The notes below the pieces were generated by a model. That model saw only the letters and a program-made list of their open reading frames with translations, was not told the origin of the DNA and did not search any database. This document shows positions 35,096-45,019 of a stretch of 64,000 nucleotides of DNA, one piece after another. Each line of letters begins with the position of its first letter. Position 1 is the stretch's first letter. The stretch covers positions 682,001-746,000 of the forward strand of contig MU839830.1 in assembly GCA_030411725.1 (NCBI GenBank), in the 5' to 3' direction. The DNA comes from Echria macrotheca. Taxonomy: Eukaryota > Ascomycota > Sordariomycetes > Sordariales > Schizotheciaceae. The position numbers and the translations under genes were made by a program.

Positions 35096-35767
35096 GGCAC
35101 CAGACAAGTGCTGGAGGAACGAGGGGGGAATTAATTATCGCTGTGATGGCGAATATTGCCGCTGCGTCTCAGGACGGCTTTTCGCTTGACGGGCGAGCGT
35201 TCGATCGCTGTCGAGGTTGAGGTTGAGGTGTTCCAGGAATGAGGGGCACAAGAGAGTGTGAAGAAGTTGCTAGGTTTCCTGGAGACAGAAAAAGGAAAAC
35301 CAGAAGATCAAAGAAAGAAATCCGCTGCCCCACCGCATGCGACGGGCAATAATGCGGCTAGCGGTAGCGTAGGTTGTCGCATCAATGGCTAGTATGCTTG
35401 GGGGAGAGAATGCGCTGCTGTGTGGAAAGCAGTCCAAACAGCTGGAGGTGCAATAAAGCACCAAAGAAATTCGATACCGAGCTGCAGCGAAAGTCTTTGT
35501 CTGTTGACTCAAGCCCCACCCAGCAGCCAGCAGCGACCCCACGGCAGGATCGCACCATTTCATTGGCCGGCTGGGTGACTCCGCAGTGGGAGGCAGCAAC
35601 ACACATGCTAAAAGCTCTTTAAAATCACGTGAAGTGGTGTTTGCACGCGTTTCTCCCCATTGGCGCGTCTCCAGCGACAACCGAGCCGCGACTTGTGACT
35701 CCAGACCGGAGTCTCCAGTCAACCAGCAACGCACGTGCCGTCACCCGTTGGGGGGGGCCTCACAACA
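35096..35767. promoter_or_regulatory. Divergent promoter of mex67 and mph1 with two CACGTG boxes
   Basis: The 672 bp between the two start codons must hold both promoters. CACGTG occurs at 35626..35631 (inside the 8-bp palindrome TCACGTGA) and at 35732..35737, 31 bp before the mph1 ATG. CACGTG is the core site of bHLH factors such as Cbf1 and Pho4/NUC-1. Binding is not shown by sequence alone. Confidence 0.5.
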
Positions 35768-38700
35768 ATGGACGATGACGAGTTTGACGAGATCCCGGAT
35801 GAGGATCTCATGGAAGCCCTCGACCATGCCACGCAGGCCCCAACAGCAGTCGGAGTCCAGAAGACTGCCCCAACCAGCCACTTCCGCCAGTTCGCGTCTG
35901 CGCCAGCTGCCCACCGCGGATTCGGAGCTCACCAGACACTCGCCACACACAGAGGCTCTGAGGCCGATCTGGGGTCCTATCTCGATGAGGACTTCCTCAG
36001 TGACTTTGACAGTCCCCCCAGGACAGGGAACACAAGCATGCTTGCCACGCGAGGCTGGCAGAATCCGCAGAGCCTCCGACAGACCACCCTCTCGGGCACC
36101 ACTCTCAACCAGAGCCGCTCCTCGCAAGCCACCAGGCAGAACTCCGGCCGGCCATTTCGGGCAGACTTGCCCGCAGAGGTGCCAACACACCATGAGCTAG
36201 ACCGCGAGGCCCTGCGCACGTGGGTCTATCCTCTCAACCTGGGCGCGATCCGAGACTACCAGTTCAGCATCGTTAAGAATGGGCTGTTCAACAACACTCT
36301 TGTCGCCCTGCCGACAGGCTTGGGCAAGACCTTCATTGCCGCCACCATCATGCTCAACTTCCTGCGGTGGACCACCAAGGCCAAGGTCGTTTTCGTGGCA
36401 CCCACAAAACCCCTGGCTTCTCAGCAAGTCGAGGCCTGCTTGAACATCGTGGGAATTCCCCGCTCCCAGACCACTCTTCTGACGGGAGACGTGGCTCCTG
36501 TTCTCCGGGAGGACGAATGGGCCACCAAGCGCTTATTCTTCATGACACCACAGACGCTCATGAACGATCTGTCCAAAGGCTATGCGGACCCAAAATCCAT
36601 CGTCCTCCTCGTCATTGATGAGGCCCACCGTGCCACCGGTGACTACGCCTACGTCAAAGTGGTCCAGTTCATCCGCCGGTTTTCCAAAAGTTTCCGCGTA
36701 TTGGCGCTGACTGCCACGCCCGGGTCGACGGTCGAGGGTGTGCAGGCCGTTATCGACAATCTCGAGATTTCTCATGTAGAGGTCAGGACGGAGGAATCGA
36801 TCGATATCCGGCAATACATCCATTCCCGCGCCGAGGAAACCATCCTCTTCGATCCCTCCGACGAGATGCAGGAGATCAAGGTTTTGTTTTCCAAAGCCTT
36901 GAAGCCTATGGTGGACAAGCTCAGTGCTCAGAACATCTATTTCGGCAGAGATCCCATGGGTATAACCACATTCGGCTTGCTCAAGTCACGGAATGAATGG
37001 ATAGCGGGGCCGGGGAAACATGCCAACAATGGTCTCAAGTTCTCGATGCTTGCTGTCTTTGGCCTTCTCCAGAGTCTGGCCCATTCGATTAAACTCCTCG
37101 ATTTTCATGGCATCAAGCCATTTTACAACTACCTGTGCAACTTTCGCGACACGGAGGAGTCGAAGAAAGGACCAGGTTCCAAGAACAAGCGGCAGCTGCT
37201 GGAGGACGAAAGTTTCCAGAAGATGATGTCCATGATTCGAGCGTGGCTAGGAAAGGAAGGCTTCATTGGACACCCAAAGCTTTCTTATCTCTGCGAAGCC
37301 CTCGTGAACCATTTTGTGGACGCTGGGGAGGAGTCTAGCACGCGTGCAATCGTCTTTTGCGAGTATCGAGACAGCGCCGAGGACATCGTGCAGCTTCTCA
37401 ACACCCAGCCACTGGTTCGGGCCAAAGTCTTCGTGGGCCAGGCCGACTCCAGGAAGAGCGAAGGCATGAAACAAAAGGACCAGATCGAGACGATTGAAAA
37501 GTTCAAGAACGGAGGCTTCAACGTGTTGGTTGCCACGTCGATCGGCGAAGAAGGTCTCGATATTGGCCAAGTCGACCTCATCATTTGTTACGACGCCTCG
37601 TCGTCGCCCATCCGGATGCTGCAACGGATGGGTAGAACCGGGAGAAAAAGAGCAGGCAAAGTTCTGGCCCTCCTCATGAAGGGCAAGGAACAGGACAAGT
37701 TCAACTCTTCTAAGCACAACTATCGGGAAATGCAAGCGCTCATATGCGAAGGGAGCCGCTTTGCGTTTCGACACGATCTCTCGACCCGTATTGTTCCACG
37801 AGATGTAAAGCCCGAGGTTGACAAGCGCATAGTTGAGATCCCGATTGAGAACACCCAGAATACCGCGCTTCCTGAGCCGAGAAAGGCGACCGGGGCGAGA
37901 AGAAAGCCAGCCCAGAAGAAGTTCAACATGCCCGATGGAGTAGAGACGGGTTTTGTGAAGGCTTCAGTCCTCAGCATGCTGACCAGCAAGACATCGAAGG
38001 CGTCCAAGACGCCAATGACCCGCTCACCTCCTCAGAATGCGAGTGACATTGCCCCTATACCCGATCTCGACCAGGTAGCCCTGAGCCAGCACCAGATCCA
38101 TGCTCTCGATAGGCTCTACAGAGATCTTCCACTCGGTAACACCGACATGGTCGAGATCAGCTACCCAGACATGTGTAACTTTCCGGCCGCCCAGAGGACT
38201 CTCCGACCGACCGTCCATCTGGATCATGGCGAGTACACGAAGAGATGTGTGGGGCTGTTCAAAACTCTGGGCAGGCCAGCAAATGCATGGGATCTGGACT
38301 TGGCAGCTTACAACCGGATGCCGAATTCATGGTTGGCAACTGTCCCTGTACCGCCCTTCGCCGGCGCAGAGAACGATACGCCCGCCGTTCAGAAGCGACA
38401 AAGGGACGCTCGGTTGTCAGGAGATGAACAAGACACATTGGAGCCTTTGGGGCCGCCGAAGAAGCGACAGGCAACGTCCACCCGAGGGGGTAGGGCGAAC
38501 CGGACGCCGCAGAGGCCCGAGATGCCACAGGCCATTCCTAGCAATTCTGAGGAGGATGGAAATGAAGCAGAGGACGTCATGACACCACTGCCTTCCCGCC
38601 GAGGTCGTGGCCGTGGCCGCGGCAAAGCCACCACCGCTCGAGCTAAAAAGGGAGGGCCGAAGAAGAGTCGTCTCAAGCGATCCGGTGACCACCTGGAAGA

Positions 38701-39100
38701 CATGGGCGACGATTGCACGCGCACCAGCGATCTGGCTGAGACAGATGGGTCCGATAGCGGTGGCGATCTGGTTGGTTTTATCGTGGACGATAACCACATC
38801 ACATCGAGCATGAAGCTGCTATCTACCTCGCCGTCGATGGCGCTTTCTTCACCTAACCGGCCGCGGAGAGCTGCGGCTGCTACTGCCAACCGAGCTCTAA
38901 AGACCACACAGTGGAGCGCACCCATCGATCTAACAAGCGAAAGTTCGTCAGACGACATGCCAGATCTCGCAACACTGGCAAAACAGGGACAGGTAGTTGA
39001 AGCGAATGCGAAGGCTGCTAAGAAGCCATCTCCGAAGAAGAGCCGACGGGTTATCTTTGACAGCAGCGACGACGACGACGACGATAATGATGACTTTTGA
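35768..39100 (+). CDS. mph1: ATP-dependent DNA helicase Mph1 (FANCM family)
   Basis: Mph1 is a 3'-to-5' DNA helicase/translocase that unwinds D-loops, reverses forks and suppresses crossovers. It is a single exon of 1110 residues; the frame extends 11 codons upstream but the first ATG is 35768 (MDDDEFDEIPDEDLMEAL). Helicase motifs are intact: Walker A LPTGLGKTF at about 184, DEAH box VIDEAHRATG at about 282, TATPGS of motif III, EYRDSAEDI and VGQADSRKSEG in the second RecA domain, and QRMGRTGRKR (motif VI) at about 619. The FANCM-type helical insert lies between the RecA lobes. The C-terminus is low complexity with a basic GRGRGRGK region and an acidic DSSDDDDDDNDDF end. Length agrees with fungal Mph1 (about 1000-1200). 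Confidence 0.96.
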   Translation: MDDDEFDEIPDEDLMEALDHATQAPTAVGVQKTAPTSHFRQFASAPAAHRGFGAHQTLATHRGSEADLGSYLDEDFLSDFDSPPRTGNTSMLATRGWQNPQSLRQTTLSGTTLNQSRSSQATRQNSGRPFRADLPAEVPTHHELDREALRTWVYPLNLGAIRDYQFSIVKNGLFNNTLVALPTGLGKTFIAATIMLNFLRWTTKAKVVFVAPTKPLASQQVEACLNIVGIPRSQTTLLTGDVAPVLREDEWATKRLFFMTPQTLMNDLSKGYADPKSIVLLVIDEAHRATGDYAYVKVVQFIRRFSKSFRVLALTATPGSTVEGVQAVIDNLEISHVEVRTEESIDIRQYIHSRAEETILFDPSDEMQEIKVLFSKALKPMVDKLSAQNIYFGRDPMGITTFGLLKSRNEWIAGPGKHANNGLKFSMLAVFGLLQSLAHSIKLLDFHGIKPFYNYLCNFRDTEESKKGPGSKNKRQLLEDESFQKMMSMIRAWLGKEGFIGHPKLSYLCEALVNHFVDAGEESSTRAIVFCEYRDSAEDIVQLLNTQPLVRAKVFVGQADSRKSEGMKQKDQIETIEKFKNGGFNVLVATSIGEEGLDIGQVDLIICYDASSSPIRMLQRMGRTGRKRAGKVLALLMKGKEQDKFNSSKHNYREMQALICEGSRFAFRHDLSTRIVPRDVKPEVDKRIVEIPIENTQNTALPEPRKATGARRKPAQKKFNMPDGVETGFVKASVLSMLTSKTSKASKTPMTRSPPQNASDIAPIPDLDQVALSQHQIHALDRLYRDLPLGNTDMVEISYPDMCNFPAAQRTLRPTVHLDHGEYTKRCVGLFKTLGRPANAWDLDLAAYNRMPNSWLATVPVPPFAGAENDTPAVQKRQRDARLSGDEQDTLEPLGPPKKRQATSTRGGRANRTPQRPEMPQAIPSNSEEDGNEAEDVMTPLPSRRGRGRGRGKATTARAKKGGPKKSRLKRSGDHLEDMGDDCTRTSDLAETDGSDSGGDLVGFIVDDNHITSSMKLLSTSPSMALSSPNRPRRAAAATANRALKTTQWSAPIDLTSESSSDDMPDLATLAKQGQVVEANAKAAKKPSPKKSRRVIFDSSDDDDDDNDDF

Positions 39101-39422
39101 TCACGGGGATAAGGGATGCATTGGAACACATGGAGTTTTGGTGCGTTGCATTAGATTTTTCACAGGTGTACTGAATAGGCTGAGAGGTTTTGATTTAACT
39201 GGTCTTTTGGTTTGGGGGTAATGAAAGGTAGTAGTACTAACCTGCTGAGTCTGTTCTCGATCTCGTTTATACGGAGAAGAAGCATGGCCGGGTTTGGCTT
39301 CCGTTGCGTTCGTGGAGGGTTTCCTCCAAAGGGAGAAGAGGTGGGCTGGGTACCTACCTTACCTGGTAGTTAGGTAGAAGAGTCAGAAGATTAGGGACAC
39401 TGGCCGGTAGAGCCTGTTCCCT
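39101..39422. other. Short convergent intergenic region
   Basis: The 3' flanks of mph1 and the unknown gene meet here. It contains a TACCTACCTTACCTGG motif (39351..39366). Confidence 0.5.
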
Positions 39423-40547
39423 TTAATCATCTACGTTCCAGACTTGGGAGAGGAGGCTATACGCCTCCTGTCTGTTCTGCGAAGATCTAGGCTTGGCTTT
39501 CCTCTTCCGAACCTTATCCATAGACAGTTTCGCAGGCAGGTTACCCTTGACGGGCGGCACAGTGCGGCTACGGTCGATGTAGTGCCCCCAATCGCCGAAC
39601 AGCGGTACCTTGAGCAGAATCTGCCTCATGGCATGCTTCGCGCTGTCAGTGGCACCGTCGATGGTCGACTCGATGCCGTTCCAGTCCAGACAGTTCGCCG
39701 CCTGCGCCAGCTGTGTGTGTCGCACCAGCATGTCCCGCCGAACCGTCTCCCAGCGGGTGAGCAGATTGAACACCATCATGCCGGTGGACATGTCGTCGGG
39801 CAGTAACAGGAACTCGTGCAAGGACGTTAGGATGCGGACACCCGTGTACGACCAATAGGGGTATTGCCTGGGAAGCGGCGCCACCGGCTGGGGGACGACG
39901 GGACCCATTTGGTGTCTCCTTTGGGGTGTGTTCACGGTATACCCGGGGTTAAAGCAATCACTCGACTGCTCGGGAGACATGGCCCGGCGAGGAGGGACAC
40001 CACTCGTGCTGCTGCCAGCGGATGCCGTGGCTGCTCCTCCTGTTCCGCCCCGTCCTCGTCTGGAGACGAAGACTTTGCGGGGAATTGAGCGCGATGGGCG
40101 GACGGTCGCGAGCCTTGCCTCTAGAATGGCGGCATGGTAGAGCTCGGTGCCAGTAGATCCCGCTTCAGGGGCGTTTGTTCTCGATGTCTCGTGGAAAACT
40201 GACACCTCTGTTCTCGGCTCAGAGTGACTGAGCGCCTTACGCTTACCTTTGCTGTTACCTGATCCACCATCTGTCGACATGTCCTCGTCGTGTTTATGAT
40301 AGCTCATGAACGCGACGGGGTGTCGAGGGTCGATCATGGCATCCAGCGTTTGGCTGGGCGGGACCAGAGTTTGACCTTGTGCCGGTTGCGTCGAGGGCCG
40401 AGGCGGCGACGGCGACCGGACCAGTGTCCTCTTCAGGTTGTCCATGGTTGACGACAGTCTACGGCTTCGCGGCAAACGCATGTCGGGCGTCACAACGATG
40501 CTTTCGTTGTGTTCCGTCGGCGTCGCCTTCCTGTCGTCGCTTGTCAT
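39423..40547 (-). CDS. Conserved-type fungal protein of unknown function
   Basis: A single-exon frame of 374 residues from ATG 40547. I do not recognise the family. The N-terminal two thirds is low complexity, Ser/Pro/Arg-rich with phosphosite-like RSPSPPRP and basic patches (KGKRKALSH, RKVFVSRRGRGG). The C-terminal 150 residues look folded: QYPYWSYTGVRILTSLHEFL, LTRWETVRRDMLVRHTQL, then KHAMRQILLKVPLFGDWGHY and a basic end (DKVRKRKAKPRSS). No signal peptide or membrane helix is seen. A nuclear location is suggested by the basic clusters (inference). The folded C-terminal half makes a real gene likely. Confidence 0.7.
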   Translation of the reverse strand: MTSDDRKATPTEHNESIVVTPDMRLPRSRRLSSTMDNLKRTLVRSPSPPRPSTQPAQGQTLVPPSQTLDAMIDPRHPVAFMSYHKHDEDMSTDGGSGNSKGKRKALSHSEPRTEVSVFHETSRTNAPEAGSTGTELYHAAILEARLATVRPSRSIPRKVFVSRRGRGGTGGAATASAGSSTSGVPPRRAMSPEQSSDCFNPGYTVNTPQRRHQMGPVVPQPVAPLPRQYPYWSYTGVRILTSLHEFLLLPDDMSTGMMVFNLLTRWETVRRDMLVRHTQLAQAANCLDWNGIESTIDGATDSAKHAMRQILLKVPLFGDWGHYIDRSRTVPPVKGNLPAKLSMDKVRKRKAKPRSSQNRQEAYSLLSQVWNVDD

Positions 40548-41294
40548 TGTCCGACTCGTCCCTTTCCTTTCTGGATGCTACAGTGGTGGTATCCGGAGGT
40601 CCTGGCCTACCTGGTACTTACCTTGCCTCCTACGGAAGGGAGACTGACTTCGCTCGGAGAGGGAAGACAGAGAGTTGTCTGAGTCGGATGGGGGACAAGC
40701 AAAGGGGAAGACGGGGAATGAAGTCTGAGGCCATCTTTTTAATGTAGAAAAGTATTGGATGTTGGAAGTTTCTGAGCACACAGTGCCGTTGTTTAAACAA
40801 AGGTCGGAGCGTGGTCTCGCTGGTAGCACCCACTTCTACGCGGGCATGGAAGAGCAGGAAGAATGTCGAAGCAGTGGAAGCAACTGCATGATGCTTTCCA
40901 CTCTCCTCTCTCGCTATTTTGAGAGCGTCTTCTAGTCAGACAAAGAACATCGAAGGATAACAATGTCTTGGTTTCTCTCGGGCCGGGGCAGAGTTGTCGC
41001 GGATAAAGAACAACACCATGGCATCTCAAAGATATTGTTAGCACCCATCAGTGGCGGTGTCCAGGACTCAGAAGACAGTGAGCACGAGACAACTTATGAT
41101 CCTGCTTTGTTATAAAACCCATAGGGTCTTAAATAGGTGGTAACCATATCCCCCGTTCTGGACCTTTCGAGATGCTGCCAAACCACATCATCCAAAACAC
41201 CAAGTTCGGTCACCAGGATCCCTAACACAACACTGACTCTAGCCTAATCCCCAGGGACATACAAACCACCCACCACCAAGAGGGTGCACAAAAC
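40548..41294. other. Intergenic region with divergent promoters
   Basis: The gap holds the upstream regions of the unknown minus-strand gene and of the small plus-strand gene. TATAAA at 41111..41116 is the clearest core-promoter element. Confidence 0.45.
41111..41116 (+). promoter_or_regulatory. TATA box upstream of the small cysteine protein gene
   Basis: TTATAAAAC lies 179-184 bp before the ATG at 41295, a plausible distance for a fungal TATA with a leader of about 150 nt. Confidence 0.4.
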
Positions 41295-41774
41295 ATGTGT
41301 ATCGATCACACATTCACTTTTCCAGGCTGCTATCACAAGGTGCTCTCGCGCGAGCTCTGTGCAGCCCGTCTGGACGAGCAAAGTCGCAGAGACGAACCAT
41401 CATCATGGTGTTGCGGCCTCTTCGGCGATAGCCAACGCACCTCGTCTGGGGCCGTCTGTCCTGCTCTACGGAGACAGACGGCCATCCTCAACCGACCATG
41501 TCGGGTCTGCCAACGTCTAGAGGCCGAGACTCGGAGGGAGAGGCAACGACAGCAACGACCTCCTCCGCTTGATCTTAATTCTCACCCTCACCCGGGCTCC
41601 CGCGTTCCCATACCGGCGCGGACGTATCGCTACGGAGACACGAGCAAGCCGCTGCCACCGATTCCCCTACAGATCCGGCGGGAAGGGGGGGTGATGCGCT
41701 CGCCGCCGCCGCCTCCCAAGACCGGGGGCGGATCGTGTGATCAGATTTACTTCAGCATGAGTAGTTCAGGATGA
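41295..41774 (+). CDS. Small cysteine-containing fungal protein, unknown function
   Basis: A 159-residue single-exon frame. The N-terminus MCIDHTFTFPGCYHKVLSRE has spaced Cys and His residues, and more Cys occur at SSWCCGLFG, AVCPALRR and RPCRVCQRL. This resembles a class of small fungal proteins with a C-x-H-x-F-x-F-P-G-C pattern that may bind zinc; the family is not firmly identified. The C-terminal half is Pro/Arg-rich with PPPPPKTGGGS. No signal peptide is visible. A TATA box lies 180 bp upstream. A shorter overlapping frame starting at 41284 is a shadow. Confidence 0.6.
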   Translation: MCIDHTFTFPGCYHKVLSRELCAARLDEQSRRDEPSSWCCGLFGDSQRTSSGAVCPALRRQTAILNRPCRVCQRLEAETRRERQRQQRPPPLDLNSHPHPGSRVPIPARTYRYGDTSKPLPPIPLQIRREGGVMRSPPPPPKTGGGSCDQIYFSMSSSG

Positions 41775-44700
41775 TTGAGCAAGCTGAGTCTCCTACCTAT
41801 TTTCAATCTTATCTTTCTTTCTGCTTTTCATATTTCTCCTCCCTGCCTACCTAGCTTGAATTTCTGTCCCGGATCGAGTTCACTGAGAACACTTTGTCGA
41901 TACTTACCGATAGGACCCCCCGAGGGCTTCGGTCTCATCGCGGTCAACAATATGGGCGACAACGGTAAGGACTCACAACAACAATACAAACTTACATGTA
42001 GTTCCTTCCTTCTCTGCGTAAATTGATTGAGTATAACCTTGGCAGACGATCCTGCACTGCTGCAGCCCTGTGGGTGTCCTTTTTCCGCGTCTGTCGACCG
42101 GGACGTGACATTTGCCATGAAGGATGCAGGAAGCCAAGTCACACACAAACCCCCCCCCCAACCATTTACCAGCCGATCAGTGCTCAATTCACCGAACGGT
42201 CTTTTTACGCCCCCCGACTTTGCACAACTGGGGGAACACGCATCGTGTGGTGAAGAGGGAGGGGATGAATCGTCATCGTGCGGGTAAGTCTCACCATCTC
42301 AGTCGTATGAGGCTTTTCTTTCCTTCCGGAAACTCCTCGTGCGGTGTGATCTTTTCTAGTTGCCTGCCCGGCAGATGGTTCCATACAGTTCAAAATGTCG
42401 CAGCCTGTGCTGCAGATGAGGAAGAATTCGTCGCCAAAGCCCAAACGGAAACCAGAACGATGGGAAATGCAGGTGCCTGACAATGGGGTGGGAGAGAAGG
42501 GGGGGACTCGCGTCTTTGCGGGGTCAAAGCAGGTTGCCGCCATTGGATCTTTGAGGCTCCCAATTCTTCGTGATCCGATTTGCGAACGACAGGAACCACC
42601 ACGATGTGTAGGGCTGAGTGGAGGGGTAGAAACCCAACCGCCAAGACATGCGAGTGCGTGGTCCTCCTCGGCCCTTGGACTCAGTTCGGTCGCTTCTGCC
42701 GTCCAGACTCTCGGTCCTTGCATCTTTGCGTCTTCATGTCACCACGGCCAGATTAACTTGTTCGTCGGGACTGGCTTGGCGCTACGTATGCATCGTTGCA
42801 GTCTCTGCCATCCTCCCATTGTCGAGATTGCGCGGGAGCACCTGCTGACCCTCCCGGTAACGGGAAGTTGGAACTGAGGGAGTAGCAATTAAGGACTCGT
42901 CCTCGTCGTGCAACCCCGGCGCAAGAATACGGCAGTCTGTGCCGCTGATGTTACCGACTGCTGCAAAGTCGCCGCTGCTCCCAGAAGCCCAGAACTCCCA
43001 GCTGATATCAAACTCTGCGATCAGACTATGCCAACGCTCATTCCCTCTTCTGCCTCTTGCCTGCCCCAGAACCATCCCGATGTAACGCCAACCGGTGATG
43101 GAATCCGGATATATGAGGGGACGATGTTTAATATCGTGAATCGCCGAATGGCCGTGGGCGGTCATGAGAACGGGGTTGGGGGCCGAATCTTGGTCGAATT
43201 CCGGGGGGCTTGTGGTTGCGCGCGCGCACCCTCACTGCCGCTACGTGCTCTCAGACTTGTCTGTCCTCAGCACGCGGGGCAATGCTTGGTCGGAGTCGCT
43301 CACTGGGCCGCAGCGCCGCGCCGGGCGGTTTGACAAACGCAGATTTATCGGGTGGCTCAATCAGCCCATTGGCCGGTCCCGAGCCATACACAGTATTGTC
43401 ATGAAACCCCATCGTCGCATACTGTAGCGCTGCGCTGAGGCTGAGCTGGAGGGGCAGAAGGTTGGAAGCAAGGCTGGTGCACTCTCCTTGCAACCCTTGA
43501 CTAACGTTGGGGTCTGCAGGTCATTGCATCTCGTCGAGCACCTGTCACTCTTTCCCGCCACCAATCGAATTGTCGGAGATCTGGGGCAATCAGGTTGCGC
43601 CGTATCTTCGCCAGTGTCGTCGAGTTGGATTGCCTGCCACAAAAGTCGTGAGTCGTGGGCGGCCACTCTCCCAATTCCTCGTGCGTTGACTAATCACCTT
43701 CCGGTTCCGGTTCGCCGAGTCTGTGTAACCGATGGAAAGAGTAGCCAGAAGAACAATCCGAAACCCGTTTGCGGTGTTTGGAGTTGACGCTGCATCTTCG
43801 TCATGTCCAACGCGTCAGCTGCTGCCGGTTGTCGAGAATTCGTCTGCCTCGAGACCGTTGTTGACTGTCAAGCGGTTACACGTCAAGATACAACGGTCGC
43901 GCCAACGAGTCGGTGCAAACTGCAGACCGAGCGATTGGGTTTGCTAGTCAGGGCCGGCTCGGGGTTAGACGGTGATGTCAACGCCAATAGCATTTCGCCT
44001 GTGCAGCAGGTCCCAGCCGAAGACAGCACCGATCCGAACTATCAGACCTTAACGCAGCCCTGTGGGCGCTTGTTCCTCGACTCCCACGCACATGCCATGG
44101 CTATCATTAGAGCGCCTGGCGTGCTGCGCAATGCAGTTCGGCTGCCACAATTCGAAGGATTCAAGCCGTGGCCAATCAGGACGAGCTCGACGACAGCTGC
44201 GCCGCCCAGGACCCACTCGCGTCCAAGGGGGCGCTTTACCCATCCTGGACATCTGAGCAGGCAGCAACGTCGAGCCCTGGTCCATTTCTCATCCGCCTCC
44301 TGTCATCCCGTCTCACGACGACCTCTGTCCCCGACTCTTCCAGCACCGCGATTCCCGCGTCCTCTCTTCTCTTTTCTTTCCTTTCCTGTCCCTCCGCACC
44401 GCACCTGAGGCCGCCTCGCCCAGCATCCTGTCTCTGACATCTGGCTCACCAGAGCTTAGCAAGTGCCGGGATCCCTATCGCCATCAACCTTTATTATCCA
44501 AAGCCCTTCCGCCTTGCGTGTTTGTCCAGCCTTCCGCCCTCTTCCATCGGTGTCCACCTTAACCTTCTTTCCTGTCGGTCAACGCCCTTTGGTCTCCTGT
44601 GTCGCCTTTCCGAGTGCTCCGTGTCGTTCGATAGCCCTGAGATTGAGGGTCCGATTCATCTACCACGCGCCGCCGCGCTCGCCCACTTTGGTTGCGCTGT

Positions 44701-45019
44701 TGCGCTATCCCAGCCAACGCGTAAGTCACACACCGGTTCTCTTCTCATTGTCTGCTTTATCGCTTCTGCGTCGTCTCGGTGTCATATTGGCTCCCGTCCC
44801 CCGGATTGACCAATCCCGCCCGCGAGTCCTTGCTGTCTTGAGGGAAACGGCCGGGACGGTGCTGCAGTCGGGGTCGCATGCCACTCCCTCTGACTCACAC
44901 CTTTACTGGTCTCTCAGCCTTACAAACGATCATAGATAACTAACTCCAGGACTTGACACAGTATTCTGCCTTCCTTTGACCACCGAACACCTTGGTCCAC
45001 CCCACACTCACCGGCAAAC
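41775..45019. other. Long intergenic or leader region, 3.2 kb
   Basis: This long stretch precedes the C2H2 factor. It includes the candidate small gene at 41952..42480. From about 44280 to 44930 the plus strand is strongly pyrimidine-rich, typical of highly used fungal promoters and leaders. A possible 5'-UTR intron runs from GTAAGT at 44722 to an acceptor near 44961, with CTAAC at 44940. Other open frames have no supporting features. Confidence 0.5.
41952..42480 (+). CDS. Candidate small three-exon gene, unknown
   Basis: The model is join(41952..41964, 42046..42283, 42361..42480), about 123 residues. Both introns have good ends (GTAAGG to TTGGCAG; GTAAGT to TTCTAG) and phases that keep one frame open from ATG (MGDND) to a TGA at 42480. 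An alternative acceptor 15 nt downstream, GGCAG, keeps the same frame. The peptide has Cys motifs (LQPCGCPFSASVDRD, SSSCGC) but no family I recognise. It could instead be a spliced non-coding leader. Low confidence. Confidence 0.35.

Noticed and set aside
43803..44408. 201-codon plus-strand frame
   Set aside because: Ends in pyrimidine-rich leader DNA read as Ser/Pro/Phe; no domain or splice support.
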